Below are positions 26,372-34,437 of a stretch of 64,000 bases of DNA, in pieces (positions within the stretch are counted from its first letter, which is position 1; every line of letters begins with the position of its first letter). The position numbers and the translations under genes are program-made. The stretch is from positions 279,119 through 343,118 of the forward strand of contig JAQUIJ010000005.1 in assembly GCA_028683385.1 (NCBI GenBank), read 5' to 3'. This DNA is from Prolixibacteraceae bacterium (GTDB lineage Bacteria; Bacteroidota; Bacteroidia; Bacteroidales; Prolixibacteraceae). The notes beneath the pieces were generated by a model that searched no databases, was not told where the DNA came from, and saw only the letters and a list, made by a program, of their open reading frames with translations.

Positions 26372-27469
26372 ATGAAGCAATTAATCTTTGTATTTGTTTT
26401 CTTTTTGTTGGGTTCCTACGGTTGGGCACAACCCAAATTTATTCCTGCCAGCAATACTGATATCCGTTACGTTGGGCGGTTCGATTTTTCAAATCCGCAG
26501 GAAGCGAAGTTCGACTGGTCGGGTGTTTACATCCAATTCAGTTTCAGAAGTACCGAATGTTCGGTTAAAATGAGCGACACCAGGCACAATTACTACAATG
26601 TTTTTGTTGATGATCAGCCTGTGAAAGTTTTTGATGTTAAAAGCGATACGACATTGGTTCTCGGCTCCAATCTCGGTACGCAAATTCACAAAGTTCAGAT
26701 TTATAAACGAACCGAAGGAAATCAGGGACTGGGTACTTTTAAAGGAATTCTTCTTTCTGAAAATGGCGAAATGCTTCCCTGGAAAGACATTCCAGTCCGC
26801 AAAATCGAATTTATTGGCAACTCAATTACCTGTGGTTATGGAACCGAAGGCCTTACGAAAGGCGAACACTTTAAACCATCGACTGAAAACAATTATCAGA
26901 GCTATGCGTCAATCATGGCACGTGCTTTTAATGCCGATTACCACATTGTAGCACATTCGGGCGAAGGTGTTGTGCGCAATTATGGATACAAGGAAAAAGT
27001 TTCGCCAACAGGAACAATGCCTGTCCGGTTTAATCGATTGTTTGACGAAAAAGATTCGCCTATTTGGAATTTCGAACAATGGAAACCTGATTTGGTCGTA
27101 ATCAATTTGGGAACCAACGATTTCAGCACTCAGCCTTTTCCCGATAAGGTCGTTTTCAAGAAAGGGTATGAAACCCTGATCAATGATGTTTGCAAGCAAT
27201 ACGGTGATCTTCCAATATTTTGCATTGTAGGCCCGATGATTGATGAACCTTGCTACTCGTATGTAAAAGAAATGGTTGAAGATTTCAGGAACGTAGCTCA
27301 AAAAAAGAATATCTATTTTGTAGGAATTCCAAGTTATCTGACAAATCCTGAAAAAGATTTAGGATCGGACTATCACCCCAATTATTCAGGGCAACGTAAA
27401 ATGGCAGCACATGTTTTGCCTGTAATCTCTAGTATTTTGGGGTGGGATTATAAAAACAGTGAGCTTTAA
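26372..27469 (+). CDS. Exported SGNH carbohydrate esterase (CE2-like acetyl xylan esterase)
   Basis: A 365-residue exported esterase. Signal peptide MKQLIFVFVFFLLGSYGWAQ; an N-terminal beta-sandwich domain (about 30-130, VGRFDFSNPQEAKFDWSGVY); then the SGNH domain with the nucleophile block IEFIGNSITCGYGTEG near 147-162, LVVINLGTNDFST near 241-253 (the Asn block), and the Asp/His block SDYHPNYSGQRKMAAH near 331-346. The two-domain order fits carbohydrate esterase family 2, which removes acetyl groups from plant glycans. It precedes an isomerase gene on the same strand. Confidence 0.87.
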   Translation: MKQLIFVFVFFLLGSYGWAQPKFIPASNTDIRYVGRFDFSNPQEAKFDWSGVYIQFSFRSTECSVKMSDTRHNYYNVFVDDQPVKVFDVKSDTTLVLGSNLGTQIHKVQIYKRTEGNQGLGTFKGILLSENGEMLPWKDIPVRKIEFIGNSITCGYGTEGLTKGEHFKPSTENNYQSYASIMARAFNADYHIVAHSGEGVVRNYGYKEKVSPTGTMPVRFNRLFDEKDSPIWNFEQWKPDLVVINLGTNDFSTQPFPDKVVFKKGYETLINDVCKQYGDLPIFCIVGPMIDEPCYSYVKEMVEDFRNVAQKKNIYFVGIPSYLTNPEKDLGSDYHPNYSGQRKMAAHVLPVISSILGWDYKNSEL

Positions 27470-27583
27470 AATGAATCGGTCGGGGAACAAAAACTTGAAA
27501 TTTGTTTCAGTTTTGCTTTTAAGAAGCTATTTTTGTTGATGTCTGAAAATGACAAATTTTCTAAATCAACTAAAAATTTCATT

Positions 27584-28456
27584 ATGAGTTTAAAATTAAA
27601 CGTAAAAAAATCATTGACTTTCATTGCTTTGGCTGTTTTTATAGCCGGAGGTTTTTCTTCGTGTACGCCTCCAAAACCAGCGAAAGAAGTAGGCCTTCAA
27701 TTGTATTCTGTTCGCGATAGCATGAAATCGGATCCCAAGGGTACTGTTGAGAAAGTTGGCGCCATGGGTTACAAACTGGTTGAAGCTGCCGGATACAGTG
27801 ATGGTAAATTCTATGGCATGGAGCCTGCCGAGTTTAAAGCATTGTGCGATGCCAATGGTACGAATTTCTTTTCTTCACATTGTGGACAAGCCGTTCCTGA
27901 CTCTGCCGGTTGGGCTGCTTCGATGGAATGGTGGGATACTTGTATTGCTGCTCACAAAGCTGCAGGAGTAAAATACATTGTTCAACCGTTTATGGATAAA
28001 GTTGGCTACGAAAGCATTGCCGGAACCAAACGTTATTGCGATTATTTCAATGCTATTGGCGAAAAATGTAATGCTGCCGGAATTCGTTTCGGTTACCACA
28101 ATCACTCAGGCGAATTTAAAGATGTGGACGGAGAGACAATCTACGATTTTATGCTGAAAAATACCGATCCTGCTAAAGTGATGTTCGAAATGGATTTGTA
28201 TTGGATTACCGAGGGCGGTAAAAATCCGGTTGACTATTTCAACGCGTATCCTGGTCGTTTCGAATTGTGGCACGTGAAAGACAAACGTGAATTGGGAGGT
28301 GCCGATGCAGTTATGGATTTCAAACCAATCTTTGCTAATGCTGAAAAAGCAGGTATGAAAAAAATTGTTGTTGAAGTGGAAGAATTCAATTCAAATCCAA
28401 TTGACGGTGTAAAACAATCACTCGATTTTTTGCAAAATGCAGAATATGTGAAATAA
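27584..28456 (+). CDS. Sugar phosphate isomerase/epimerase-like TIM-barrel lipoprotein
   Basis: From the internal ATG at 27584 (MSLKLNVKKSLTFIALAVFI) the protein has 290 residues, with a lipobox ending in FSSC. Only this start gives a clean signal peptide. The AP-endonuclease-2/xylose-isomerase-like barrel is shown by VGLQLYSVRDSMKSDPKGTV, then MGYKLVEAAGYSDGKFYGM, FGYHNHSGEFKDVDGETIYD (metal-site His and Glu), MFEMDLYWITEGG and WHVKDKREL. Export to the cell envelope suggests action on an extracytoplasmic sugar. It is a paralogue of 36921-37832. A terminator follows. Confidence 0.83.
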   Translation: MSLKLNVKKSLTFIALAVFIAGGFSSCTPPKPAKEVGLQLYSVRDSMKSDPKGTVEKVGAMGYKLVEAAGYSDGKFYGMEPAEFKALCDANGTNFFSSHCGQAVPDSAGWAASMEWWDTCIAAHKAAGVKYIVQPFMDKVGYESIAGTKRYCDYFNAIGEKCNAAGIRFGYHNHSGEFKDVDGETIYDFMLKNTDPAKVMFEMDLYWITEGGKNPVDYFNAYPGRFELWHVKDKRELGGADAVMDFKPIFANAEKAGMKKIVVEVEEFNSNPIDGVKQSLDFLQNAEYVK

Positions 28457-28932
28457 GCTGACGATTTTAAGATAAGCAAGAAGAGCAACTTTACCCTTGG
28501 GTATTGTTGCTCTTTCTTTTTGTGCAAAAATTTGATCAATTCCTATTTTGGGGACATCCATTTTCGGGTTCACTGAAAAACGATAAAAAGGTTGAAACGA
28601 CCTCAGAGAGGTCATAATATTTGTAGAAAATGATGATTATAAAGTCGTTCAACCCCGGCTGGGGTTGAATATCTACTCGCAACATCTATTTTCTATACCC
28701 ATTTTATCCCTCTGGGATATTTTTTGAATTGACTGAAAATTTCAAGTGCAAGCTTTTTGCGGTATTCCTTTTAAAATATGTGCACTTTGTTTTTGTAAAC
28801 TATCTTATCAAATGATTCATTATCAGAAAATAATGTATATTCAGGCAAACCATACCTAACGGATGGTCAAAACGAGAAGAATCGGTTTTGTTGTATAGGA
28901 CGCGACTCATTGCATCTCTATCGTTCCATGTT
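28457..28932. repeat. Gene-free stretch with three short palindromes
   Basis: After the terminator, the stretch holds GACCTCAGAGAGGTC (about 28600-28615), TTCAACCCCGGCTGG continuing to a perfect 9-bp-arm hairpin (about 28647-28670), and ATCCCTCTGGGAT (about 28707-28719). No coding frame is supported. The palindrome style matches the blocks at 19201-19290 and 36500-36600. Confidence 0.6.
28481..28520 (+). terminator. Rho-independent terminator of the isomerase gene
   Basis: AGAGCAAC and GTTGCTCT form an 8-bp stem, with an inner TACCC/GGGTA stem, followed by TTCTTTTT. It lies 25 bp after the stop codon. Confidence 0.85.
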
Positions 28933-29262
28933 TTAAATTGCGGTTAAGGCCGTTTTTATAATTTGGTTGATCAGTTTTGTTTTTAGTTTATCCAAATCGA
29001 TCAAAGCCATTCCTTTTTGCTTCAGAATATTCATCTCAATTAGCTCTTTTTGACCCATTACCAAAAACTCAAAATCATCTTTGGTCATTTCACCAGAGGC
29101 TAATTGGACGGTCCAGGTCTGAAGATTTTGCTTTAAATTTTCCAGTAGATTCTGTGCATCTGTTTTAGCCTCCTCTTTGTATTTTTGGACTGAAGTGATT
29201 GCCACATTGCTTACTTCTTTTTTGAGCTGATCGAATAAGGTTTGAAAATCGAAAGTTGCCAT
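28933..29262 (-). CDS. Small helical protein of unknown function
   Basis: A 109-residue, mostly helical, Lys/Glu/Gln-rich protein (FDQLKKEVSNVAITSVQKYK, then TDAQNLLENLKQNLQTW) with no signal peptide. I do not recognise a family. It follows the lipoprotein gene at 29282-29725 by 19 bp on the same strand, so the two are probably cotranscribed. Confidence 0.6.
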   Translation of the reverse strand: MATFDFQTLFDQLKKEVSNVAITSVQKYKEEAKTDAQNLLENLKQNLQTWTVQLASGEMTKDDFEFLVMGQKELIEMNILKQKGMALIDLDKLKTKLINQIIKTALTAI

Positions 29263-29281
29263 GGTGTCTTTGTTTTAGGAG

Positions 29282-29725
29282 TTAAATATCAGAGGCTTTA
29301 ATTTTTTTGCTTTCCAGTCCTGCAATCTGATCAAAAGCTTTATCCACCAATTTTTTGGCTTCAGTGACAAATGTTTTGCTTAGCGTTTTTTGAGTTTCCC
29401 ACCTTTTGAGATAGCCACCCAATAAATGACCTTCGGGATCTAAAAGAATGTCCCACTGTTTCAACGTAATTTCATTTTTCGGCCTGTTCTTTTCGTATTC
29501 GTATATCTTTTGAAGCTGAGTCTGAAGTTCTTTTACTTCTTTTGAATGAGCGGCAAAGTCAGTGGTCGCCAATTCCATTACATTTAAAGCATCAACTTTA
29601 ACCGAAGTGGTGTAAATGTAGGCTTGCTGATCGAAGTTCGAGATGGTTGCACAGCCAACAAAAGCAAACAATCCGAAGATGAATGCAATTGTTTTGAGTT
29701 TTAATGAGATTCTGATTATTTCCAT
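29282..29725 (-). CDS. Small lipoprotein of unknown function
   Basis: From the ATG at 29725 (MEIIRISLKLKTIAFIFGLF) the protein has 147 residues, with the lipobox FVGC at about residues 21-24. This start fits a signal peptide better than the one 14 codons upstream. The mature part is helical and charged (LQTQLQKIYEYEKNRPKNEI, then TQKTLSKTFVTEAKKLVDKA). No family is recognised. It appears to be an operon partner of the 109-residue protein downstream. Confidence 0.6.
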   Translation of the reverse strand: MEIIRISLKLKTIAFIFGLFAFVGCATISNFDQQAYIYTTSVKVDALNVMELATTDFAAHSKEVKELQTQLQKIYEYEKNRPKNEITLKQWDILLDPEGHLLGGYLKRWETQKTLSKTFVTEAKKLVDKAFDQIAGLESKKIKASDI

Positions 29726-29830
29726 AGATCTAGTATTTGTAATTGGTTTGTTACGGCTTCCCAGCACTTTTGTTGCGCGGTTATCAATTGTAGATACGCG
29801 ATGAATGGCGTCAATCGTTACTGTATTCAG

Positions 29831-29895
29831 CAGTTCCTGTCAAACCGAAAAACAGTTGCAGATGCCCTTCGTTTGAGTGTAGCGGAAACGAGAGG
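29831..29895. repeat. Accessory-region repeat, copy 1 (motifs B then A)
   Basis: Motif B (TTCCTGTCAAACCG plus AAAAACAG, 29831-29855) is followed by motif A (GCAGATGCCCTT, then TTGAGTGTAGCGGAAACGAG, 29858-29895). Both motifs recur at 30533-30624 in the opposite order. Confidence 0.6.
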
Positions 29896-29932
29896 TATGT
29901 GGTCAATCAGGCTAATTGTTTTGAGTTAGATG

Positions 29933-30487
29933 TCATTTCTTCTTTTTATGACCAGTCCTGTACGTTTGAAAATGTGCGCCTCCACTAAATAAATCGGTCC
30001 CTTGTTTGGTTTGATTGGCCCTTTCTACATCCGATTTCATCCGATTATCCCGGTTAACTTCTTTAATTATTCTTTCTCTGCTTTGCTCGCCAATTAATTG
30101 TTCGTTATTGTAGTTTGAAACAGGATCTTTAAAATTTAGATCTAACTTTTTATTTTTTCGTAGTGAGTCGTTTTTGGCTCTGTTTAAATAAAAGGCATGG
30201 AATTTATCGATATTAACAATGCATTGCCTGATTTCAGTTGTGTCGATCTGTCGAATGCTTAGTGAATCGTTCCATGTATATGAATTTACGAAGAAATGAT
30301 CGTTCGATCGAATAATATAACAACATTTGAAATCATCATTCTTTAGTGAAGGGAAAAGAAAATAGTTCATCTTTTCCGTTTTATCGATGGTGTCTCCAAC
30401 CAATGGATGTAATACGAACAACGTATCCTGGGCATAGCAATTGGCACTAAAAATAAGTCCGAAAAAAATAATAATAAACGGTTTCAT
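29933..30487 (-). CDS. Exported hypothetical protein
   Basis: A 184-residue protein with a signal peptide (MKPFIIIFFGLIFSANCYAQ). The mature part has two central cysteines (DDFKCCYIIRSNDHFF) and a Lys/Arg/Asn-rich C-terminus ending TGHKKKK. No family is recognised. It is bordered on both sides by copies of the accessory-region repeat, so it may have arrived as a unit. Confidence 0.55.
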   Translation of the reverse strand: MKPFIIIFFGLIFSANCYAQDTLFVLHPLVGDTIDKTEKMNYFLFPSLKNDDFKCCYIIRSNDHFFVNSYTWNDSLSIRQIDTTEIRQCIVNIDKFHAFYLNRAKNDSLRKNKKLDLNFKDPVSNYNNEQLIGEQSRERIIKEVNRDNRMKSDVERANQTKQGTDLFSGGAHFQTYRTGHKKKK

Positions 30488-30532
30488 TGGTCTTGAGTGT
30501 CTGTTTCGTGTCGATTAACATTTAAAAATCTC

Positions 30533-30645
30533 GCAAATGCCCTTTTTTGAGTTTAGCAGAAACGAGGGCATTGCGGCTGATTTGGCTATCGACGATTTTC
30601 AATTCCTGTCAAACCGCAAAGCAGCCCGGGCGGGTAGCTGAAGTT
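30533..30645. repeat. Accessory-region repeat, copy 2 (motifs A, B, then CCCGGG core)
   Basis: Motif A (30533-30568) contains the perfect arms AATGCCC/GGGCATT. Motif B (30600-30624) follows, and a core AAAGCAGCCCGGGCGG leads into GTAGCTGAAGTT (30618-30645). The core recurs at 32071-32142. It lies just past the 3' end of the monooxygenase gene. Confidence 0.65.
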
Positions 30646-30671
30646 CGCGGCTGGCTTTATTCTATTTGTAT

Positions 30672-31091
30672 TTATTGCTCTATTTTTTTAAATATTTTCG
30701 GCATTGTTTGTCCGTCTATTGCACTCATATCAATAAGTTCTAAAGATTTTACCATTTTTAAGGTTGTCGTTTTGTATTTTTTGAAATGAGGTGTCTGTAA
30801 ATGAAGTTCGTAAGCTTCTCGGTCAGCATAAATTTCCAATATTCTGATTTCATTTGGATTTTCTTTTTGGAACATAGGATAAATGGAAATCACACCAGGC
30901 TCCAATTCAATTGAAGCCTTTGATTCCTCTTTAAGAATTGATAAATATTCATCGAGATAGTCAGGTTCTATTTCAATTTCCGATATTCTAATCATCATTT
31001 TGTCCATGTTAATTTTTTCTTTTTTTTGATTTTCTTGAGTGCAAGAAATGAAAAATGAAGTAATCAATAAAGTCAGATACATTTTTTTCAT
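30672..31091 (-). CDS. Antibiotic biosynthesis monooxygenase (ABM)-domain lipoprotein
   Basis: A 139-residue lipoprotein (MKKMYLTLLITSFFISC, lipobox Cys at 17) with a ferredoxin-like ABM domain: MIRISEIEIEPDYLDEYLSI, then EPGVISIYPMFQKENPNEIR and ILEIYADREAYELHLQTPHF. ABM domains dimerise; roles vary from quinol oxidation to haem breakdown, and the true activity here is not predictable. It lies 29 bp downstream of the NmrA-like gene on the same strand, so a shared transcript is likely. Confidence 0.8.
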   Translation of the reverse strand: MKKMYLTLLITSFFISCTQENQKKEKINMDKMMIRISEIEIEPDYLDEYLSILKEESKASIELEPGVISIYPMFQKENPNEIRILEIYADREAYELHLQTPHFKKYKTTTLKMVKSLELIDMSAIDGQTMPKIFKKIEQ

Positions 31092-31120
31092 ATTTTCTGG
31101 TTTTTAGCAACAGGCTTTGT

Positions 31121-31957
31121 TTAACATTCTTTCTCCATTTCTTCAAAATAAGCTTGCAAAGTTCTTGGTTTTCGATTTAATATGGTTTCCAAAATTAATG
31201 AATTGCCACCGTGAAAGCCACAGTGGTCGTAATGTTCAAACATAGTTCGCAATCCATTTTTAGAAAAACCATCTGGCATTCCTTTTGAAAAATCATCAAA
31301 GTCAATTTCTTTAGCTTCCACTGTATCCCCTATTATATTGCTAATGATTTCTGCTAATTCAATACGATTGTACATTCCATCAGAACTTAGTTCAAAAGTG
31401 CCATAGTCTAATTTATTATCAGTAAAAGCAATTGCAACTACATCAGCTACATCCTGATAATCCACATAACTTATTTTTGCTGATTTTGAATAAGGTAATC
31501 CAATCTGTTTTGTTTGTTTAATCACTGGCAAAGTATTACCAACAGTTTGCATAAACATAGCGGGTTGTAAAATAACAAATTTCAATTCTGATTCGTAGAG
31601 TGCTTCTTCTATTGGTCGTTTAGATACGTGATTTTCTAAAGATAGTGATGGATGATACACACTCGAAAAAACGAATTTGTCAATCTTTGCTTCTTCTGCG
31701 GCTTTTACCATATTTAGTCCCATTTGGATTTCATTTTCCATAAAAACGGGGTTTAAATAATAAATGCCATCAACATTCTGAATAGCGTTGCGTAAACTAT
31801 TCAAGTCATTCAAATCTCCATTTACTGTTTCATCCACCCCATTTGCTTTTGCAATTTCAGCCCTATTATCATTTCTAACAAGGGCTTTAATTTTCAATCC
31901 TCTTTTTTTAAGTGATGGAATTACATGCTTTGCAAACTTTCCTGTTGCTCCAATCAT
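31121..31957 (-). CDS. NmrA/SDR-type NAD(P)-binding protein with a damaged start
   Basis: A 278-residue Rossmann protein of the NmrA-like atypical SDR type. The nucleotide-binding motif is IGATGKFAKHV at the very start; further landmarks are VDGIYYLNPVF and KFVFSSVYHPS. The normal family start would be four residues longer. The upstream sequence reads ATG TAA ATA TTA ATG ATT GGA, so the expected first ATG (31969) is followed by a stop where a Lys codon would be expected. Translation would have to begin at the second ATG (31957), further from the AAGGTG ribosome site, trimming the first beta strand. It may be weakly expressed. Confidence 0.78.
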   Translation of the reverse strand: MIGATGKFAKHVIPSLKKRGLKIKALVRNDNRAEIAKANGVDETVNGDLNDLNSLRNAIQNVDGIYYLNPVFMENEIQMGLNMVKAAEEAKIDKFVFSSVYHPSLSLENHVSKRPIEEALYESELKFVILQPAMFMQTVGNTLPVIKQTKQIGLPYSKSAKISYVDYQDVADVVAIAFTDNKLDYGTFELSSDGMYNRIELAEIISNIIGDTVEAKEIDFDDFSKGMPDGFSKNGLRTMFEHYDHCGFHGGNSLILETILNRKPRTLQAYFEEMEKEC

Positions 31958-32005
31958 TAATATTTACATATTTCACCTTTCTAATGTTTTAGTTTCTTAA
32001 GCTTG

Positions 32006-32144
32006 CTGCTAACACAGGAAGCAACACGCAGGGGCAGATTGCGGGTCCCGAGTCCTCGGGATCAAGCCGAAAAGCAGCCCGGGCGGAAAGATGCTCACCG
32101 AAAACCACCGCTGCCAAGCCGGGTAGCTGATGTTACCTGCAGTG
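32006..32144. repeat. Accessory-region palindromic repeat, copy 3 (cassette-border-like)
   Basis: About 140 bp lie between outer arms CTGCTAAC (32006-32013) and GTTACCTGCAG (32132-32142), which pair apart from a 3-base bulge. Inside are CCCGAG/CTCGGG (32047-32060), the shared core AAAGCAGCCCGGGCGG (32071-32086) and GGGTAGCTGATGTT. It separates the NmrA gene from the 3' end of the GHKL ATPase gene. Confidence 0.65.
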
Positions 32145-32149
32145 TTTTT

Positions 32150-34147
32150 TTAGTTTACTATTTTCAACTCTGGTTTACCAAGAGCGGAGCTATCGATTGA
32201 TGCATCCACTATCTCCTTGGCAGTCAGATTATAAATCATCAATTTGGCCCTTTCAAGTTTTAATCGTTCATCAATGAAATTGTGTCTAATTTCAAATTCA
32301 TTAAAAACCTCTGACCATTTTTTTACATATATTTTATAATTCTGCGTTTTCCAGACTAGTGATTTTTCTCCATGCGGACGAGCATTCTCTAATGCCAATT
32401 CAATTTCATTTTTTTTATTAAAATCATTACCTACAAGTATAAAATCCCAAGTCATATTATTTGCATTAAATTCATCCTCAGATAATATTACATTCATGTA
32501 TTCTTTAACTTGGCTTAATTGCTTTTCCCCCAATTTAATCAATGGGTGTTTCAATTCAACTACAACATTATGTATTTTATCAATTAACTTCTCCTGACGA
32601 CAAAGGAAAATATCCATTTCCTTATATTTACTAGGATGCTCAATATTAGGCTGAATAATTTCGCCTCGCAATAAATATACATAGCGCTTTAAGGCCTCAT
32701 TAAATCTTGGCTCAGCGGCTGTAACTAAATGATATTCTTCGCCAAAAATCCAATAATGATTTTCAATTATAGATTGCAAATGATGAACTTCATCAGCTTT
32801 AATAGATTCATTAAAAACTAGTTCTTTTATTTGATAATAAGCTTTGTATCTATCTTCAATCAGTTTGATCGTTGATAAAATACGATTTAGCGTAGTCGTT
32901 TTAAACAAATTTGACAATTCGGCTCTTTCTTCAGAATCCAGACTGGTAATTTCATCCATAATTGAGAAAATACTCTCCCTCTCATTTGAATCAAGTAAAA
33001 GATTCAGAAAACGAACAAATACTTTTTTCTGTTCTAGATTAAGATTTGTAAAAAGCTTTGGTTGAACTTCATACAAACCAATTATAGTCTCTTCTAATTC
33101 CGTCTTTCTTAATTGCTCCCAACTATTTTTAAAATTTGGAAAGATGCCAGAAGAATCATATTCATGAACAAGCTGCTCAGCATAGACTCTTAAAAATGGT
33201 TTTCTTTTTGATCGAAGAAATTCATTTAATGATTTTATTAATTGTTTATAAATCGGTTCTGATTTTGCCTTGTCGAATAATATCAGTTGGGTACTATCTT
33301 CCTGCGTATGAAAGTTGAAATTATTAAAGAAGCTGCTTTTAATATAAACGCTATGATAAAATTGGTCTCCCTTTCTATTCAGTGTTGTAAAATCTTTGAA
33401 AACTTCAACACTTTCACTATTTAAGTAGTAAAACTTAGAATATTCTTTATTTAAAGCATCTGTCCAGTGTACAAAGTTTATATTAAACTTTTCATTACCA
33501 GAAACAATTTCGAATGGTAAAGAATCTTTAATTAGATGCGAATAATCCAGAGGAATTTGATTGATATTTATTTGATAATTTCTCTCTTTATTAAGTTCCA
33601 AGAACCAACAAAACTCATTTGTTATAAATGGCAAAACCTCTTGATTTAAATTAGTTTCAGTTATAAGTAAATTTGTAAAAGTTACGTTTGTACCACACTC
33701 AAAAAACGGAATATCTGTTTCAACGGCAGTATATTTTTTTAAGTTATCTGAGTTAATATCTATTTTAGTCCCTTTTAAAGTTCCGTTGAGCTTGTAGGTT
33801 GTAAGCCATTCTGCGTTATTTGCAAAAGTAAAAAAGGTTAATCTACCGACTCCATTTTTACCATGCAATATAGACGAATGTTTTGGAGATTCAATTTCAA
33901 TGGTTTTCTCAGAATCATAGAATTTATCAAACTTTAAATTTAGCTGAGTAAAATTAATACCTGATCCATTATCCTTTATTGATAGATACTCAATATGACC
34001 TAATTGACTTATTTTATAATCAATATCAATAATAGAAGCCTTTGCATCAAATCCATTCCAAATAAATTCTGCAATAGCATTTGTGCATTTATAGTTTCTA
34101 AGGATTTTTCTTATCCCTTGTGATGATATTTCAGCTTCTCTATTCAT
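32150..34147 (-). CDS. GHKL ATPase with Shedu/PD-(D/E)XK-like C-terminal nuclease domain, candidate defence protein
   Basis: A 665-residue soluble protein in two parts. The N-terminal GHKL (Hsp90/MutL/MORC-like) ATPase shows the N box AIAEFIWNGFDA near 24-35, the G1 box IKDNGSGIN near 57-65 and the G2 box GKNGVGRLTFF near 95-105, so ATP binding looks intact. The C-terminal part from about residue 455 resembles Shedu/DUF4263: HYWIFGEEYHLV, then YKEMDIFLC near 508-516, VVVELKHP near 525-532 (the D...ExK nuclease pattern) and QVKEYM near 543. Such fusions are known in predicted restriction and defence loci. It stands alone, framed by repeats, and looks acquired. Confidence 0.78.
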   Translation of the reverse strand: MNREAEISSQGIRKILRNYKCTNAIAEFIWNGFDAKASIIDIDYKISQLGHIEYLSIKDNGSGINFTQLNLKFDKFYDSEKTIEIESPKHSSILHGKNGVGRLTFFTFANNAEWLTTYKLNGTLKGTKIDINSDNLKKYTAVETDIPFFECGTNVTFTNLLITETNLNQEVLPFITNEFCWFLELNKERNYQININQIPLDYSHLIKDSLPFEIVSGNEKFNINFVHWTDALNKEYSKFYYLNSESVEVFKDFTTLNRKGDQFYHSVYIKSSFFNNFNFHTQEDSTQLILFDKAKSEPIYKQLIKSLNEFLRSKRKPFLRVYAEQLVHEYDSSGIFPNFKNSWEQLRKTELEETIIGLYEVQPKLFTNLNLEQKKVFVRFLNLLLDSNERESIFSIMDEITSLDSEERAELSNLFKTTTLNRILSTIKLIEDRYKAYYQIKELVFNESIKADEVHHLQSIIENHYWIFGEEYHLVTAAEPRFNEALKRYVYLLRGEIIQPNIEHPSKYKEMDIFLCRQEKLIDKIHNVVVELKHPLIKLGEKQLSQVKEYMNVILSEDEFNANNMTWDFILVGNDFNKKNEIELALENARPHGEKSLVWKTQNYKIYVKKWSEVFNEFEIRHNFIDERLKLERAKLMIYNLTAKEIVDASIDSSALGKPELKIVN

Positions 34148-34168
34148 ATCTTTTGGTGTGTTTGTTTA

Positions 34169-34181
34169 CATTGCAGGCAAC
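34169..34181. repeat. Border motif upstream of the GHKL gene
   Basis: CATTGCAGGCAAC lies 22 bp upstream of the GHKL start and is complementary, with two mismatches, to GTTACCTGCAGTG at 32132-32144 on the other side of the gene. The gene is thus framed by inverted 13-mers. Confidence 0.45.
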
Positions 34182-34437
34182 TATTAAATAGCGGAAAATC
34201 TACCATACTTTTTTCTTCTTTCAATTCTCCTTCCCTAATTTTTGCCTTGTTAAAATTAAACCTTTATTGTTCAGTTGTTGGCTATCCATCGTAAACTTTA
34301 TTTATGTTCTTTAACAAGTGTTCAATTGAAAATGAGGAATTTCAGAAGTTGTTTATTCCAACTGATCCGATGACCGATAGCCATCGGATCAATCATTCGT
34401 TTCATCGCTTTGCCCAATAAACGATTCACCCGATCAT

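Noticed and set aside
32003..32200. 65-residue Arg/Pro-rich ORF over the cassette-border repeat
   Set aside because: It lies entirely on the GC-rich palindrome and runs into the GHKL gene on the other strand.
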